Assembly (NCBI GenBank): GCA_005792145.1
Contig: SXSS01000085.1
Location: 1 to 45,238 of the forward strand
DNA from: Planctomycetia bacterium
Lineage (GTDB): Bacteria > Planctomycetota > Phycisphaerae > Phycisphaerales > SM1A02
Direction of reading: 5' to 3'
DNA: 45,238 nt
Below are positions 16,605-23,914 of this stretch, piece after piece (the first letter of the stretch is position 1; each line of letters begins with the position of its first letter). The notes under the pieces were generated by a model, which had not been told where the DNA came from, ran no database searches, and was given only the letters and a program-made list of their open reading frames with translations. A program made the position numbers and the translations under genes.

Positions 16605-17731
16605 CAATGACTCAAAGTGATCGTGACATAGAAAAAGATTTGTCGAACGAGGAACTCTCGAATCTGTACCGCATCGACGACTTCGAAGCTGTCGCACACG
16701 AACGCCTTTCACAAATGACTTTCGCTTATTACGCTGGCGGAGCTGGCGACGAGCGCACATTGTCGCGTAATCGAGCCGCGTGGGAAGCATTGTCAATTTG
16801 GTATCGAGTGATGATTGATGTCTCCAAGAGATCGCCTGCAACAACATTGTTGGATATGCCTTTGTCCTTCCCATTGCTTGCCGCACCAACTGCGCTGCAT
16901 AAAATGGCGCACATCGATGGAGAAATCGCAACTGCGCGAGCTTGTGGCGCGGCAGGAGTCCCAATGGTTGTCAGCAGTCTTTCGACAACATCGATCGAAG
17001 AAATCTGTGCCGCGGCTCGCTCGCCAATACTTTTTCAGATCTACATCGGGCAAGACCGCGGATTCTTGACTGATTTAGTGCGTCGAGTCGAGCAGGCTGG
17101 TTGCGTTGCATTTCAATTGACGGTGGACACACCCGTCTGGGGACTGCGTGAGCGTGAAATGAAAACTGGATTTTGTGTTCCACCAGAGATGAGTATCGTC
17201 AATTTGCAACGCACCGGAAGCGCTTCAACAGGACATAAAGGAGTTGGAATTGGCGAGACTTTGGGTTGGACCATTACGCCGAGTTTGTGTTGGAAAGATC
17301 TTGAATGGCTCTGTGGTCTGACGAAACTGCCTGTGATGGTGAAGGGAATTTGCAGGGCCGACGATGCGTTGACCGCTGTTCGATGTGGTGCGAAGGGGAT
17401 CGTGGTCAGCAATCATGGTGGCCGGCAACTTGATGGCGCGCCGCCAACTGCCGAGGCATTGCCGCGCATTGCGCAAGCTGTCGCAAGTCGCGTTCCTGTT
17501 CTCGTCGATGGAGGAATTCGCCACGGCGGAGACATCCTGAAGGCTTTGGCGCTCGGCGCAACAGCGGTACAGATTGGACGACCGATTCTTTGGGGACTTG
17601 CAGCGGGCGGAGAAAATGGCGCGAAACGCGTGATCGAAATTCTTGCCCAAGATTTCGATCGAGTGATGGCGCTCTCTGGTTGTCCAACAATTGCAAGTAT
17701 TACGCGCGATCTGCTGGAACCTGCTCGCTGA
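16601..17731 (+). CDS. FMN-dependent alpha-hydroxy-acid oxidase/dehydrogenase (376 aa)
   Basis: Member of the glycolate oxidase / lactate dehydrogenase (LldD) / lactate oxidase family, which oxidises 2-hydroxy acids to 2-keto acids using FMN. Visible hallmarks: YYAGGAGDE (43-51), LLAAPTALHKMAH, VKGI with Lys248, SNHGGRQLDG with catalytic His272 and Arg275, and the FMN phosphate region LVDGGIRHGGDILKALALGA. Length is normal. It is the last gene of the respiratory operon (ATGA overlap). Whether it passes electrons to quinone, cytochrome or oxygen cannot be told from sequence. Only 15 bases separate it from the convergent transglutaminase-like gene and no terminator is visible. Confidence 0.93.
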   Translation: MTMTQSDRDIEKDLSNEELSNLYRIDDFEAVAHERLSQMTFAYYAGGAGDERTLSRNRAAWEALSIWYRVMIDVSKRSPATTLLDMPLSFPLLAAPTALHKMAHIDGEIATARACGAAGVPMVVSSLSTTSIEEICAAARSPILFQIYIGQDRGFLTDLVRRVEQAGCVAFQLTVDTPVWGLREREMKTGFCVPPEMSIVNLQRTGSASTGHKGVGIGETLGWTITPSLCWKDLEWLCGLTKLPVMVKGICRADDALTAVRCGAKGIVVSNHGGRQLDGAPPTAEALPRIAQAVASRVPVLVDGGIRHGGDILKALALGATAVQIGRPILWGLAAGGENGAKRVIEILAQDFDRVMALSGCPTIASITRDLLEPAR

Positions 17732-17746
17732 AATCGCTCCTTTGAT

Positions 17747-18934
17747 TCATCGCTGAACTCGTCCACGACTGATCAACGCAGTCTGAATGAGAATGTCGGT
17801 AGGGCCTTGCCCAGGCTGATCCAATTTCGTTTTCAATCGGCAAAGTGCGATGTATGAAGCCAATCGAATTCCATCCGCGGCCTTTGGCTGATAGATGTCT
17901 AACTCGTGTGTAATCGGAATGCGTTCATTGAATTCGTCGTCGCTTCCAAACCCATTCCAGTTCTGATCAAGTCTGTTCGCAGCGGAGATACCTCCACGAA
18001 TCAAATCGCTGTCGAATGGCACCCATCCGCAATTTGGGAGATAAACCTCGCCCCACATTCCTAGTTTTTTTGCGGAGAGTGAATTTCCTTGACGCTTGTT
18101 TCGATCAAGCAATCCGATCACTGGCCGAGCAGGAAATCCCATCGCTCGAAGCAAGGCAACACAGATACACGCAACATCCGACTCACTTCCAATTTGAGTG
18201 GCAAGTGCCCGAGCACTTCCGCGCATCTCCAGACCTCGCGACTGGATGCCAAATGGATTTCCTTCTTTATGATCACCATTTTTTAGAGATCGACTGCCAG
18301 TTCGAATAATCTCCTTTGCCACATAAATTGGCGGCGTATCAATAGAAACACGCTGAAGTATTTGTCGTCGCAATTCCTGAACTTGTGGATCGTGCGGATC
18401 AATCCCTGGACTTGGTTGACGCCATCTTTCGACTTCCTCTGGCCATCGTAAAGGCATCTGTTCTTTCGCAGCAGCAGCCTCGTCGAATAGACAAGACCAT
18501 GTCTCTACGACCCATGTCAATTCAGTCCGTAAACGAAAATCAACGAAATTTGGAATCGAAATCTCCGCACGCGAGTCTCCCCAACGATTTTGATTCACCT
18601 TGAGATTTGTAGATACATCAGCAACTGGATACAAATCGACAAAAAGTCTTGCTCGAAATGATCGCGGGTCAACCTTCCACCACGTGTCAAGAATGCTCAC
18701 TGGAACGATGATCGATTCGGACACAGCGTCATCTTTGTGAAAGACGGGAAGATCTATTTTCAGTGTGATTTCCCACTTGCGAGAATCAGTTCGCTGAAGT
18801 GCGCCTGTGGGAGGTCGTCCATCAGGTGGAGGTGTTATTCCAGTTTCAACACTTGACTGATCTGCCAGTGGAGAGAGAGGAGCAAATGCCAGCGTGGCCA
18901 TGACCGCGCACAACATCGCCATCGAACTTTTCAT
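17747..18934 (-). CDS. Secreted transglutaminase-fold protein lacking catalytic Cys and His (395 aa)
   Basis: A signal peptide (cut near residue 24) is followed by a beta-rich region (about 50-150) and a transglutaminase-like core at 235-312: GSESDVACICVALLRAMGFP, then GMWGEVYLPNCGWVPFDSD. In active members the first motif reads GxCxD and the second HAW; here Glu251 stands where the Cys should be and Gly292 where the His should be, while Asp308 is kept. I infer a non-enzymatic binding or structural protein. The start MKSSMAML overlaps the MlaE-like stop by four bases (ATGA); the frame continues upstream only as a shadow of that gene. Confidence 0.85.
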   Translation of the reverse strand: MKSSMAMLCAVMATLAFAPLSPLADQSSVETGITPPPDGRPPTGALQRTDSRKWEITLKIDLPVFHKDDAVSESIIVPVSILDTWWKVDPRSFRARLFVDLYPVADVSTNLKVNQNRWGDSRAEISIPNFVDFRLRTELTWVVETWSCLFDEAAAAKEQMPLRWPEEVERWRQPSPGIDPHDPQVQELRRQILQRVSIDTPPIYVAKEIIRTGSRSLKNGDHKEGNPFGIQSRGLEMRGSARALATQIGSESDVACICVALLRAMGFPARPVIGLLDRNKRQGNSLSAKKLGMWGEVYLPNCGWVPFDSDLIRGGISAANRLDQNWNGFGSDDEFNERIPITHELDIYQPKAADGIRLASYIALCRLKTKLDQPGQGPTDILIQTALISRGRVQR

Positions 18935-19764
18935 GGCAAGAGACCAGAGACTCGACCCGTCACAAGTTCGTAGAACGTTCCAAAGAATTGCGCCAAGACC
19001 AAATTGATCAACACGATCGCCAAGAAACTTGCAACGAATGCATTTGTTGCGGCACGTCCAACACCAGCAGCACCCGCTGAACAGGTGAAGCCTTTGAAAC
19101 AAGAAATGAAACCTATCGCAGCTCCAAATGCAATTGACTTGAGCAACCCCGAAGTTGGATCCCACCAATCAATGGCCTGAGCAGTGAAGTACCAATAGTT
19201 TTCGCTGGAAACTCCGTAGATTTGCACAGTAATGAACCATGCACCCCATGCTCCAAGCAGATCAGAATAAATGGTCAACAGGGGGGTCATAATGATGCAT
19301 GCAACGACACGTGGTGCGACCAAGATGCGAAGTGGATCTGCATCCATCGCTCGCATCGCATCAAGTTGTTCGGTCACTGCCATTGTTCCAAGTTCTGCGG
19401 CGAGCGCGCAGCCGACGCGACCTGCAACCATCACCGCTGCAAGCACTGGTCCAATCTGCTTGGTCACAGAAAGATTGATCACGCTTCCAAGTCTGGATTC
19501 TTGTCCGAATGATGCGAACTGTTCGTATCCTTCGAGGGCAAGAATCATTCCTATGAAAGCACCTGTGATCGCTACGACGGGGATGCTTGCAATTCCAACG
19601 GCATAAAACTGTGGTCCAAGCAACGTCCACTTGAGACATCGCATCGGATGCGCGGCGAAACGAACCGAAACATCCCATACGAATTTGATGAACTTGCCAA
19701 ACTCGGTGACCGAGTCATAGACAAGCCACCCAAACCGCGAAATTTCTTGAACAGCAGCAGGCAC
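18931..19764 (-). CDS. MlaE-family ABC transporter permease (277 aa)
   Basis: Inner-membrane permease of the MlaE/YrbE family, which with an MlaF-type ATPase and MlaD-type MCE protein moves phospholipids or other lipids across the envelope. Motifs are typical: GAFIGMILALEGYEQFASFG, GPVLAAVMVAGRVGCALAAE, LGTMAVTEQLDAMRAM followed by DPLRILVAPRVVA. Five to six helices and normal length. The start is GTG, the only start after an in-frame TGA. No ATPase or MCE gene is nearby, so partners must be encoded elsewhere. It is translationally coupled to the transglutaminase-fold gene. Confidence 0.93.
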   Translation of the reverse strand: MPAAVQEISRFGWLVYDSVTEFGKFIKFVWDVSVRFAAHPMRCLKWTLLGPQFYAVGIASIPVVAITGAFIGMILALEGYEQFASFGQESRLGSVINLSVTKQIGPVLAAVMVAGRVGCALAAELGTMAVTEQLDAMRAMDADPLRILVAPRVVACIIMTPLLTIYSDLLGAWGAWFITVQIYGVSSENYWYFTAQAIDWWDPTSGLLKSIAFGAAIGFISCFKGFTCSAGAAGVGRAATNAFVASFLAIVLINLVLAQFFGTFYELVTGRVSGLLP

Positions 19765-19840
19765 ATCACTACGGTATCAGGGGCGAGCCGTAAAAGATTG
19801 AACACTTTTCATTCGATTGTAAAACTATGGAAGGACAAAG

Positions 19841-19869
19841 AAAAACCCCCCAGTCTTACGACTGAGGGG
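19841..19869 (-). terminator. Rho-independent terminator after the repeat/dockerin gene
   Basis: On the minus strand, beginning 25 bases after the stop at 19894, CCCCTCAGTC pairs with GACTGGGGGG around a GTAA loop (stem 19846-19869, one mismatch) and is followed by five T residues (19841-19845) and CTTT. This is a textbook terminator. Confidence 0.85.
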
Positions 19870-19893
19870 TGTGCGATTTGATCGAGAATCAAC

Positions 19894-22122
19894 TTATGGG
19901 CAAGCGCCCCAACCGCTGAGCAGAGCAGTGAGATCGGCACCAGATGTCGTTCCGTCTCCGGTGATATCTCCGCCTTGGGTACCCCAAGCCGAAAGTAGCG
20001 TCGCCAAGTCGGAACCATTTCGCTGACCGTCCAAGTTGTAATCGCCCGCGCATGGTGAACCGCAGTTCAAGTTCGCAACTCCAGGCGTATCAGTTGGGTC
20101 AACAAGAATGTCGAATCTTCCGATGTTCCAGCAACCCGTGTCTTCGCAGCGCCAAATATGTCCAGGGACAAAGGTTGTATCTGGTCCAATTGTGTTTGGC
20201 CCGTAGTACCACTCTGTACCAGTTGGAGGCACCGTCGTCGTCTTGATCAATGCGATTGTGTCAATCACTTCTGTCCATGGAACGACTGCATTAAAGACAC
20301 CGTTGTCGTCCGAGTCCAAATCTTGTGCGTCTGCTCCAGTGAAATTTCGAACGAGCATGAAGGTCACATTATCGCTGTTTTCAAAGTTGAGGGGATTGGT
20401 TCCTGGGATGACATAATCTATCGCAGCAATACCTTGGGTGAATGTTGACTCGGACATTGAAAAATGTCCGTCGGCAGGAATGGACTTGCCGGCAAGACTT
20501 ACAACTGCTTCGATGACGCCGCTCAATAATGTTGATGAGCCATCACCGATGACAATCAATGTCACATCATTCAGGCTTGTTTCAGGAGCTCCGACAAGTT
20601 CAACCCATTCGTCGGTGTCAGTTGATGTTTGATCTATGCGAATTTCGCTGAAAGCAACGACACCCTTGACGCAGGATGAGCTTCCTGTCTGTCCGCAACT
20701 TGTAGTCGCAGCTGCAGCGCATGGCGCATCCCAAGCAATCGTGCAACAAGTTGGCTGTGTCACACAAATCAGCGCGCAGCAGAGTGGATCAGAGCAGTAT
20801 CGGTTTGCATGGGCCGTGTTGCAATCACCAGCCGTGGCTTCGCCGCACTCAAGAACTGGTCCAAGACCACACGCACGATTCTGAGCGCCGGGGGTATCAC
20901 CACCAGCAAGTTGATCGTATGCACCAACAGACCAAATTCCGTCCGAAAAGCATCGGAAGGCGTGGCCAGTGGTGTAATTGCCGTCGGGTCCGGCAACTGA
21001 ACTGGAATAATTGCATGTTGTGTCCAAACCGGTCAGCGCAACGGAGTCAATGATTGATTCCCAAGGATTCACATCAAACACGCAGTTAGCGTCGGTATCC
21101 ACGTCTCCATTCAGCGCTCCAGTGAAACCAGAGACCAGCAAGAAGGTGACATTGTCACCGTTTTCAAAGTTCATTGCAGCGGGTGCAACGATGAAGTCTG
21201 GAACTGCAATTGTCATCGTGGATTTTGCGACCAAAAGATAGCCAGAAGCAGGAATGATCGCACCATCGAGCGGCGTGATGCTTTCGATCACTCCTGAAAC
21301 ATCTAAATGAGTTGTCAACGCATCGTCGCCCAAGACGACGATCGAGAAACCATTCATATTGAATCCAGCTGGCCCTTGAATTTCAACATACTCATCGTTA
21401 TCTGTTCCAGGCTGGTCGATTCGGATTTCAGAAAGGCGGATTGCAACTCCACTGCCGCAAGTCGGATTTGCTGCGCCTGGCGAATCTGTTCCCAAAGTTG
21501 TATCTGAAGATCCAATTCGCCATGTATTACTGTCAGCGCAAAGCCAGACTTGCGCTGGCGATGTTGTTGCATCTGGTCCAACTCGATTGGATGAATAGAC
21601 AAAGTCCGCAGTTGTTCCATCTGGAGTCGCAACTTGAACCAATGCAACTGAACTGAGAATCGCGGTCCATGGGCTTACATCAAGAACGGCGTCGTTGTTC
21701 GTATCGAGGTCTTGTCCGTTGGATCCAGTGAATCCACTGACCAAGAGAAATGTGACATTGTCTGGATTTTCGAAATTGAGAATTGCCACTTGGTCAGGCG
21801 TTCCAAATTGAAAGGTGGATTCTGCGAGAACAAAGAAACCCGTCGAAGAGAAATTTCCAGAGAGCGCAACAACGGCTTCGATGGTTCCATTTTGACTTGG
21901 AGGTGAAGCAGAGTCGTCATCTCCAATAACGACAAGGGTCAAGCCCGCCAGCGACGCGCCAGGGGTGCCCTTGAACTCGATGTATTCACTCAAGTCAATG
22001 CCGGGTTGATCCACGCGGATTTCATTGATCACTGGATCTTGGGCCAAGGCGTTCGCGGCAAAGGCGATTGAAAAGGAAAGTGCGCAAAGGTTGGTGAAGA
22101 GCCGAGTGGATCGGGTGGTCAT
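19894..22122 (-). CDS. Secreted protein with three lamin-tail-like repeats, Cys-rich module and dockerin-like tail (742 aa)
   Basis: A signal peptide ends in NALAQ (about 28). Three homologous repeats of about 190 residues follow (31-222, 229-418, 491-687), each opening with SEIRIDQ-type sequence and D-EY-E, then VVIGDD, NFEN-DNVTFLLV-GFTG and D-D-D loops, consistent with lamin-tail-type beta domains. Between repeats 2 and 3 lies a cysteine-rich module (419-484). Residues 692-742 are a paired dockerin-like tail (DYNLDGQRNGSDL and DITGDGTTSGADL, each ending in LLSxWG), common on planctomycete exported proteins. I chose the ATG at 22122 because GGAG lies six bases upstream; the frame extends nine codons further. 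Own promoter and terminator, so monocistronic. Function unknown, probably surface-associated. Confidence 0.92.
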   Translation of the reverse strand: MTTRSTRLFTNLCALSFSIAFAANALAQDPVINEIRVDQPGIDLSEYIEFKGTPGASLAGLTLVVIGDDDSASPPSQNGTIEAVVALSGNFSSTGFFVLAESTFQFGTPDQVAILNFENPDNVTFLLVSGFTGSNGQDLDTNNDAVLDVSPWTAILSSVALVQVATPDGTTADFVYSSNRVGPDATTSPAQVWLCADSNTWRIGSSDTTLGTDSPGAANPTCGSGVAIRLSEIRIDQPGTDNDEYVEIQGPAGFNMNGFSIVVLGDDALTTHLDVSGVIESITPLDGAIIPASGYLLVAKSTMTIAVPDFIVAPAAMNFENGDNVTFLLVSGFTGALNGDVDTDANCVFDVNPWESIIDSVALTGLDTTCNYSSSVAGPDGNYTTGHAFRCFSDGIWSVGAYDQLAGGDTPGAQNRACGLGPVLECGEATAGDCNTAHANRYCSDPLCCALICVTQPTCCTIAWDAPCAAAATTSCGQTGSSSCVKGVVAFSEIRIDQTSTDTDEWVELVGAPETSLNDVTLIVIGDGSSTLLSGVIEAVVSLAGKSIPADGHFSMSESTFTQGIAAIDYVIPGTNPLNFENSDNVTFMLVRNFTGADAQDLDSDDNGVFNAVVPWTEVIDTIALIKTTTVPPTGTEWYYGPNTIGPDTTFVPGHIWRCEDTGCWNIGRFDILVDPTDTPGVANLNCGSPCAGDYNLDGQRNGSDLATLLSAWGTQGGDITGDGTTSGADLTALLSGWGACP

Positions 22123-22185
22123 TTCTTTCTCCATAAAGTCGTTCATCAAGCAGGTTTAGAGCGGTTAATCAGGGTGGACAACTTC

Positions 22186-22213
22186 ATTGTAATCCCTGAA
22201 TTGAATGTTTCAA
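22186..22213 (-). promoter_or_regulatory. Sigma70-type promoter of the repeat/dockerin gene
   Basis: On the minus strand TTGAAA (22208-22213) and TACAAT (22186-22191) are separated by 16 bases, with AT-rich sequence upstream of the -35 box. Transcription would start near 22180, leaving a leader of about 57 bases before the ATG at 22122. Confidence 0.5.
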
Positions 22214-22292
22214 ATAAAATCTTCAAGATTATGCGTTATTCACACATCCCAAAGATTTGCCTTGCAATCCTGAATGTTTTATGAGAAGCGAC

Positions 22293-22329
22293 AAAAAATG
22301 GGATCTCACGGGTTTTCCGTGCGATCCCA
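22293..22329 (-). terminator. Rho-independent terminator after the OmpA-family gene
   Basis: On the minus strand TGGGATC-CACGG pairs with CCGTG-GATCCCA (22299-22329) with single-base mismatches and a short A-rich loop, followed by six T residues (22293-22298). It lies about 62 bases after the stop. Confidence 0.85.
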
Positions 22330-22334
22330 CTGAT

Positions 22335-22364
22335 AAAAATGACAAATGTGGCAAAAATGACAAA
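22335..22364. repeat. Twelve-base direct repeat in the 3' region of the OmpA-family gene
   Basis: AAAAATGACAAA occurs at 22335-22346 and again at 22353-22364, an 18-base period. It sits between the stop at 22391 and the terminator hairpin. No function can be assigned; low sequence complexity may explain it. Confidence 0.5.
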
Positions 22365-22390
22365 ATTGAAAACTTGGCAAAGCCTGAAGG

Positions 22391-23275
22391 CTATTTCGTT
22401 GGTTCCTCGTCAGCCTTGGCTGGTTGGGAAACCTTCGCAGAAGCCGGGTTAGAAGCCGGGACAGAATCCGAGGGCATTCCAGCCGCGGATGACATATCGC
22501 TGGACATCGCCACAAAGTATGGCATCAGATAGACATCAACACGACGGTTTTGAGCTGCGCCATTTGGGCCATTTGGAACCGTTGGACGGAATTCGCCATA
22601 ACCAGCAATGAGGAAGCGCGATGCTTGAACGCCATCTTTATAAAGAGCGTCTCGCACGGCAATTGCTCGATTGGCCGACAAATGCATGTTGGTTGGATTT
22701 TGAGCTGCGGACTTTTTGATCGGCACATTGTCCGTATGACCAACAACAACAACTTCAAATGGATTCGCCGCATTCGAATTGAGAATTGTTGCAAGTTGAG
22801 AAAGCACTGAAAGCGCGCTTGCTTTCAATCCAACTGAACCTGGATCGAATGTGAAGTCTGCAGCAAAGCGAATCATTCCGCGCTTTTCATCAAACTGCAA
22901 TACATCAGGATATTGCGCGGCAAGCGCGGCAAGAGCAGCGTTCACATCGGCCGGAAGTGGTCCGCCATTCATGTTGCCAACTTTTTTCAAGAGCGATTCG
23001 TAATCAGCCAGCAGCTTGTCGACATCGACATTCTGGCCTTTTCGCAGCGCTTCGAGAGAAGAAAGATCACCTGCTGATTGCGCCAGCTGTGATCTCAATC
23101 TCGATTCATTCGCTCGAGTGGTCTCGAGATCGCCTTGCGTTCGAAGCAGTTGTTGCTGCTGGGAGCGATAAGCCAAATCGAGATCGTTGTATTTTTCTTG
23201 TGGGACGCAACCAACACTAGCAACAGCAACAAGTCCGATGAGTGTGGTTCGAAACGACGCTTCCAATGCGTTCAT
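22391..23275 (-). CDS. OmpA-family peptidoglycan-binding lipoprotein (294 aa)
   Basis: A leader ending in VASVGC gives a lipobox with Cys23. A coiled-coil region follows (about 30-90, QQQQLL then RANESRLRSQLA-type heptads). The C-terminal OmpA domain (about 150-260) has ADFTFDPGS, VVVGHTDNVP, NRAIAVRDAL, GYGEFRP and NRRVDVYL, the residues that bind diaminopimelate of peptidoglycan. The tail is Ser/Pro/Ala-rich. This is a Pal/MotB-like anchor linking the outer membrane to the wall, without a porin barrel. The start is secure: GGAGG lies eight bases before the ATG at 23275. A TATACT hexamer about 30 bases upstream may be the -10 box. Confidence 0.93.
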   Translation of the reverse strand: MNALEASFRTTLIGLVAVASVGCVPQEKYNDLDLAYRSQQQQLLRTQGDLETTRANESRLRSQLAQSAGDLSSLEALRKGQNVDVDKLLADYESLLKKVGNMNGGPLPADVNAALAALAAQYPDVLQFDEKRGMIRFAADFTFDPGSVGLKASALSVLSQLATILNSNAANPFEVVVVGHTDNVPIKKSAAQNPTNMHLSANRAIAVRDALYKDGVQASRFLIAGYGEFRPTVPNGPNGAAQNRRVDVYLMPYFVAMSSDMSSAAGMPSDSVPASNPASAKVSQPAKADEEPTK

Positions 23276-23470
23276 AGTAGTAACCTCCGTGTTGGTGCAA
23301 AGTATAGCGGGAGGTTGCCACTTTTGGGAAGGGGGTAAAGCAAAAATATTTTTTTCTCTATTGTCGTTTGGCACTCTGAACACTGTCTGCCAGTGGCAAC
23401 GGCGGAAGACAGGCAATCGCTCATTATGAATTGTGCACATTTTAGGGCAGATTCCCGATAAACTATCCGT

Positions 23471-23887
23471 ATGCCGTCGAAGCAAAAACCAGAATTGGAC
23501 TTGGCGACGATTCGGGCCGCTGCGGGACCATATCCCGTTCAGGCTTTGCACTTCGTCCAGTCAGGATTTGGGCACGCGGCGAAGTCCGCCTTGTCGGACC
23601 CGAGCCAGCTTTCGACCACTGACCGACACCTCAGTGGTCAACAGCTTTGTATGGGGCTCTTGGAATTCGCGATCGAGCAATACGGAATGATGGCTCCCGT
23701 TGTCTTGCAACGTTGGAATGTTCAGCGCACAGATGACTTTGGGCGAATCGTCTTTACTCTGATTGATCTGGGGATCTTTCGCAAATCTCCAAATGATTCG
23801 ATTGAGGACTTTCGATCTGTCTATGACTTTGCCGAAGTCTTTGCGCAAGACAGACTTCGCAAGCACATCATAGGAAAGACAGGGTAA
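23471..23887 (+). CDS. Minf_1886 family protein (138 aa)
   Basis: Small soluble protein of a family found mostly in Planctomycetota and Verrucomicrobiota. Family features are RHLSGQQLCMGLLEFAIEQY, MAPVVLQRWNVQRT and DFGRIVFTLIDLGIFRK followed by the acidic EDF-VYDF segment. Function is not known. The ATG at 23471 has no clear ribosome site. It is divergent from the OmpA-family gene and precedes the AI-2E transporter by 27 bases, so the two may be co-transcribed. Confidence 0.9.
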   Translation: MPSKQKPELDLATIRAAAGPYPVQALHFVQSGFGHAAKSALSDPSQLSTTDRHLSGQQLCMGLLEFAIEQYGMMAPVVLQRWNVQRTDDFGRIVFTLIDLGIFRKSPNDSIEDFRSVYDFAEVFAQDRLRKHIIGKTG

Positions 23888-23914
23888 GGGCAAGAATAAG
23901 GTGAAAGAGAATTG

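Noticed and set aside
18935-19168. N-terminal extension of the transglutaminase-fold gene by 78 codons
   Set aside because: Lies inside the MlaE gene in another frame, and a proper signal peptide begins at 18934.
20049-22122. Tandem lamin-tail-like repeats as a DNA repeat or mobile element
   Set aside because: The similarity is at protein level across about 190-residue domains; no terminal repeats or transposase are present.
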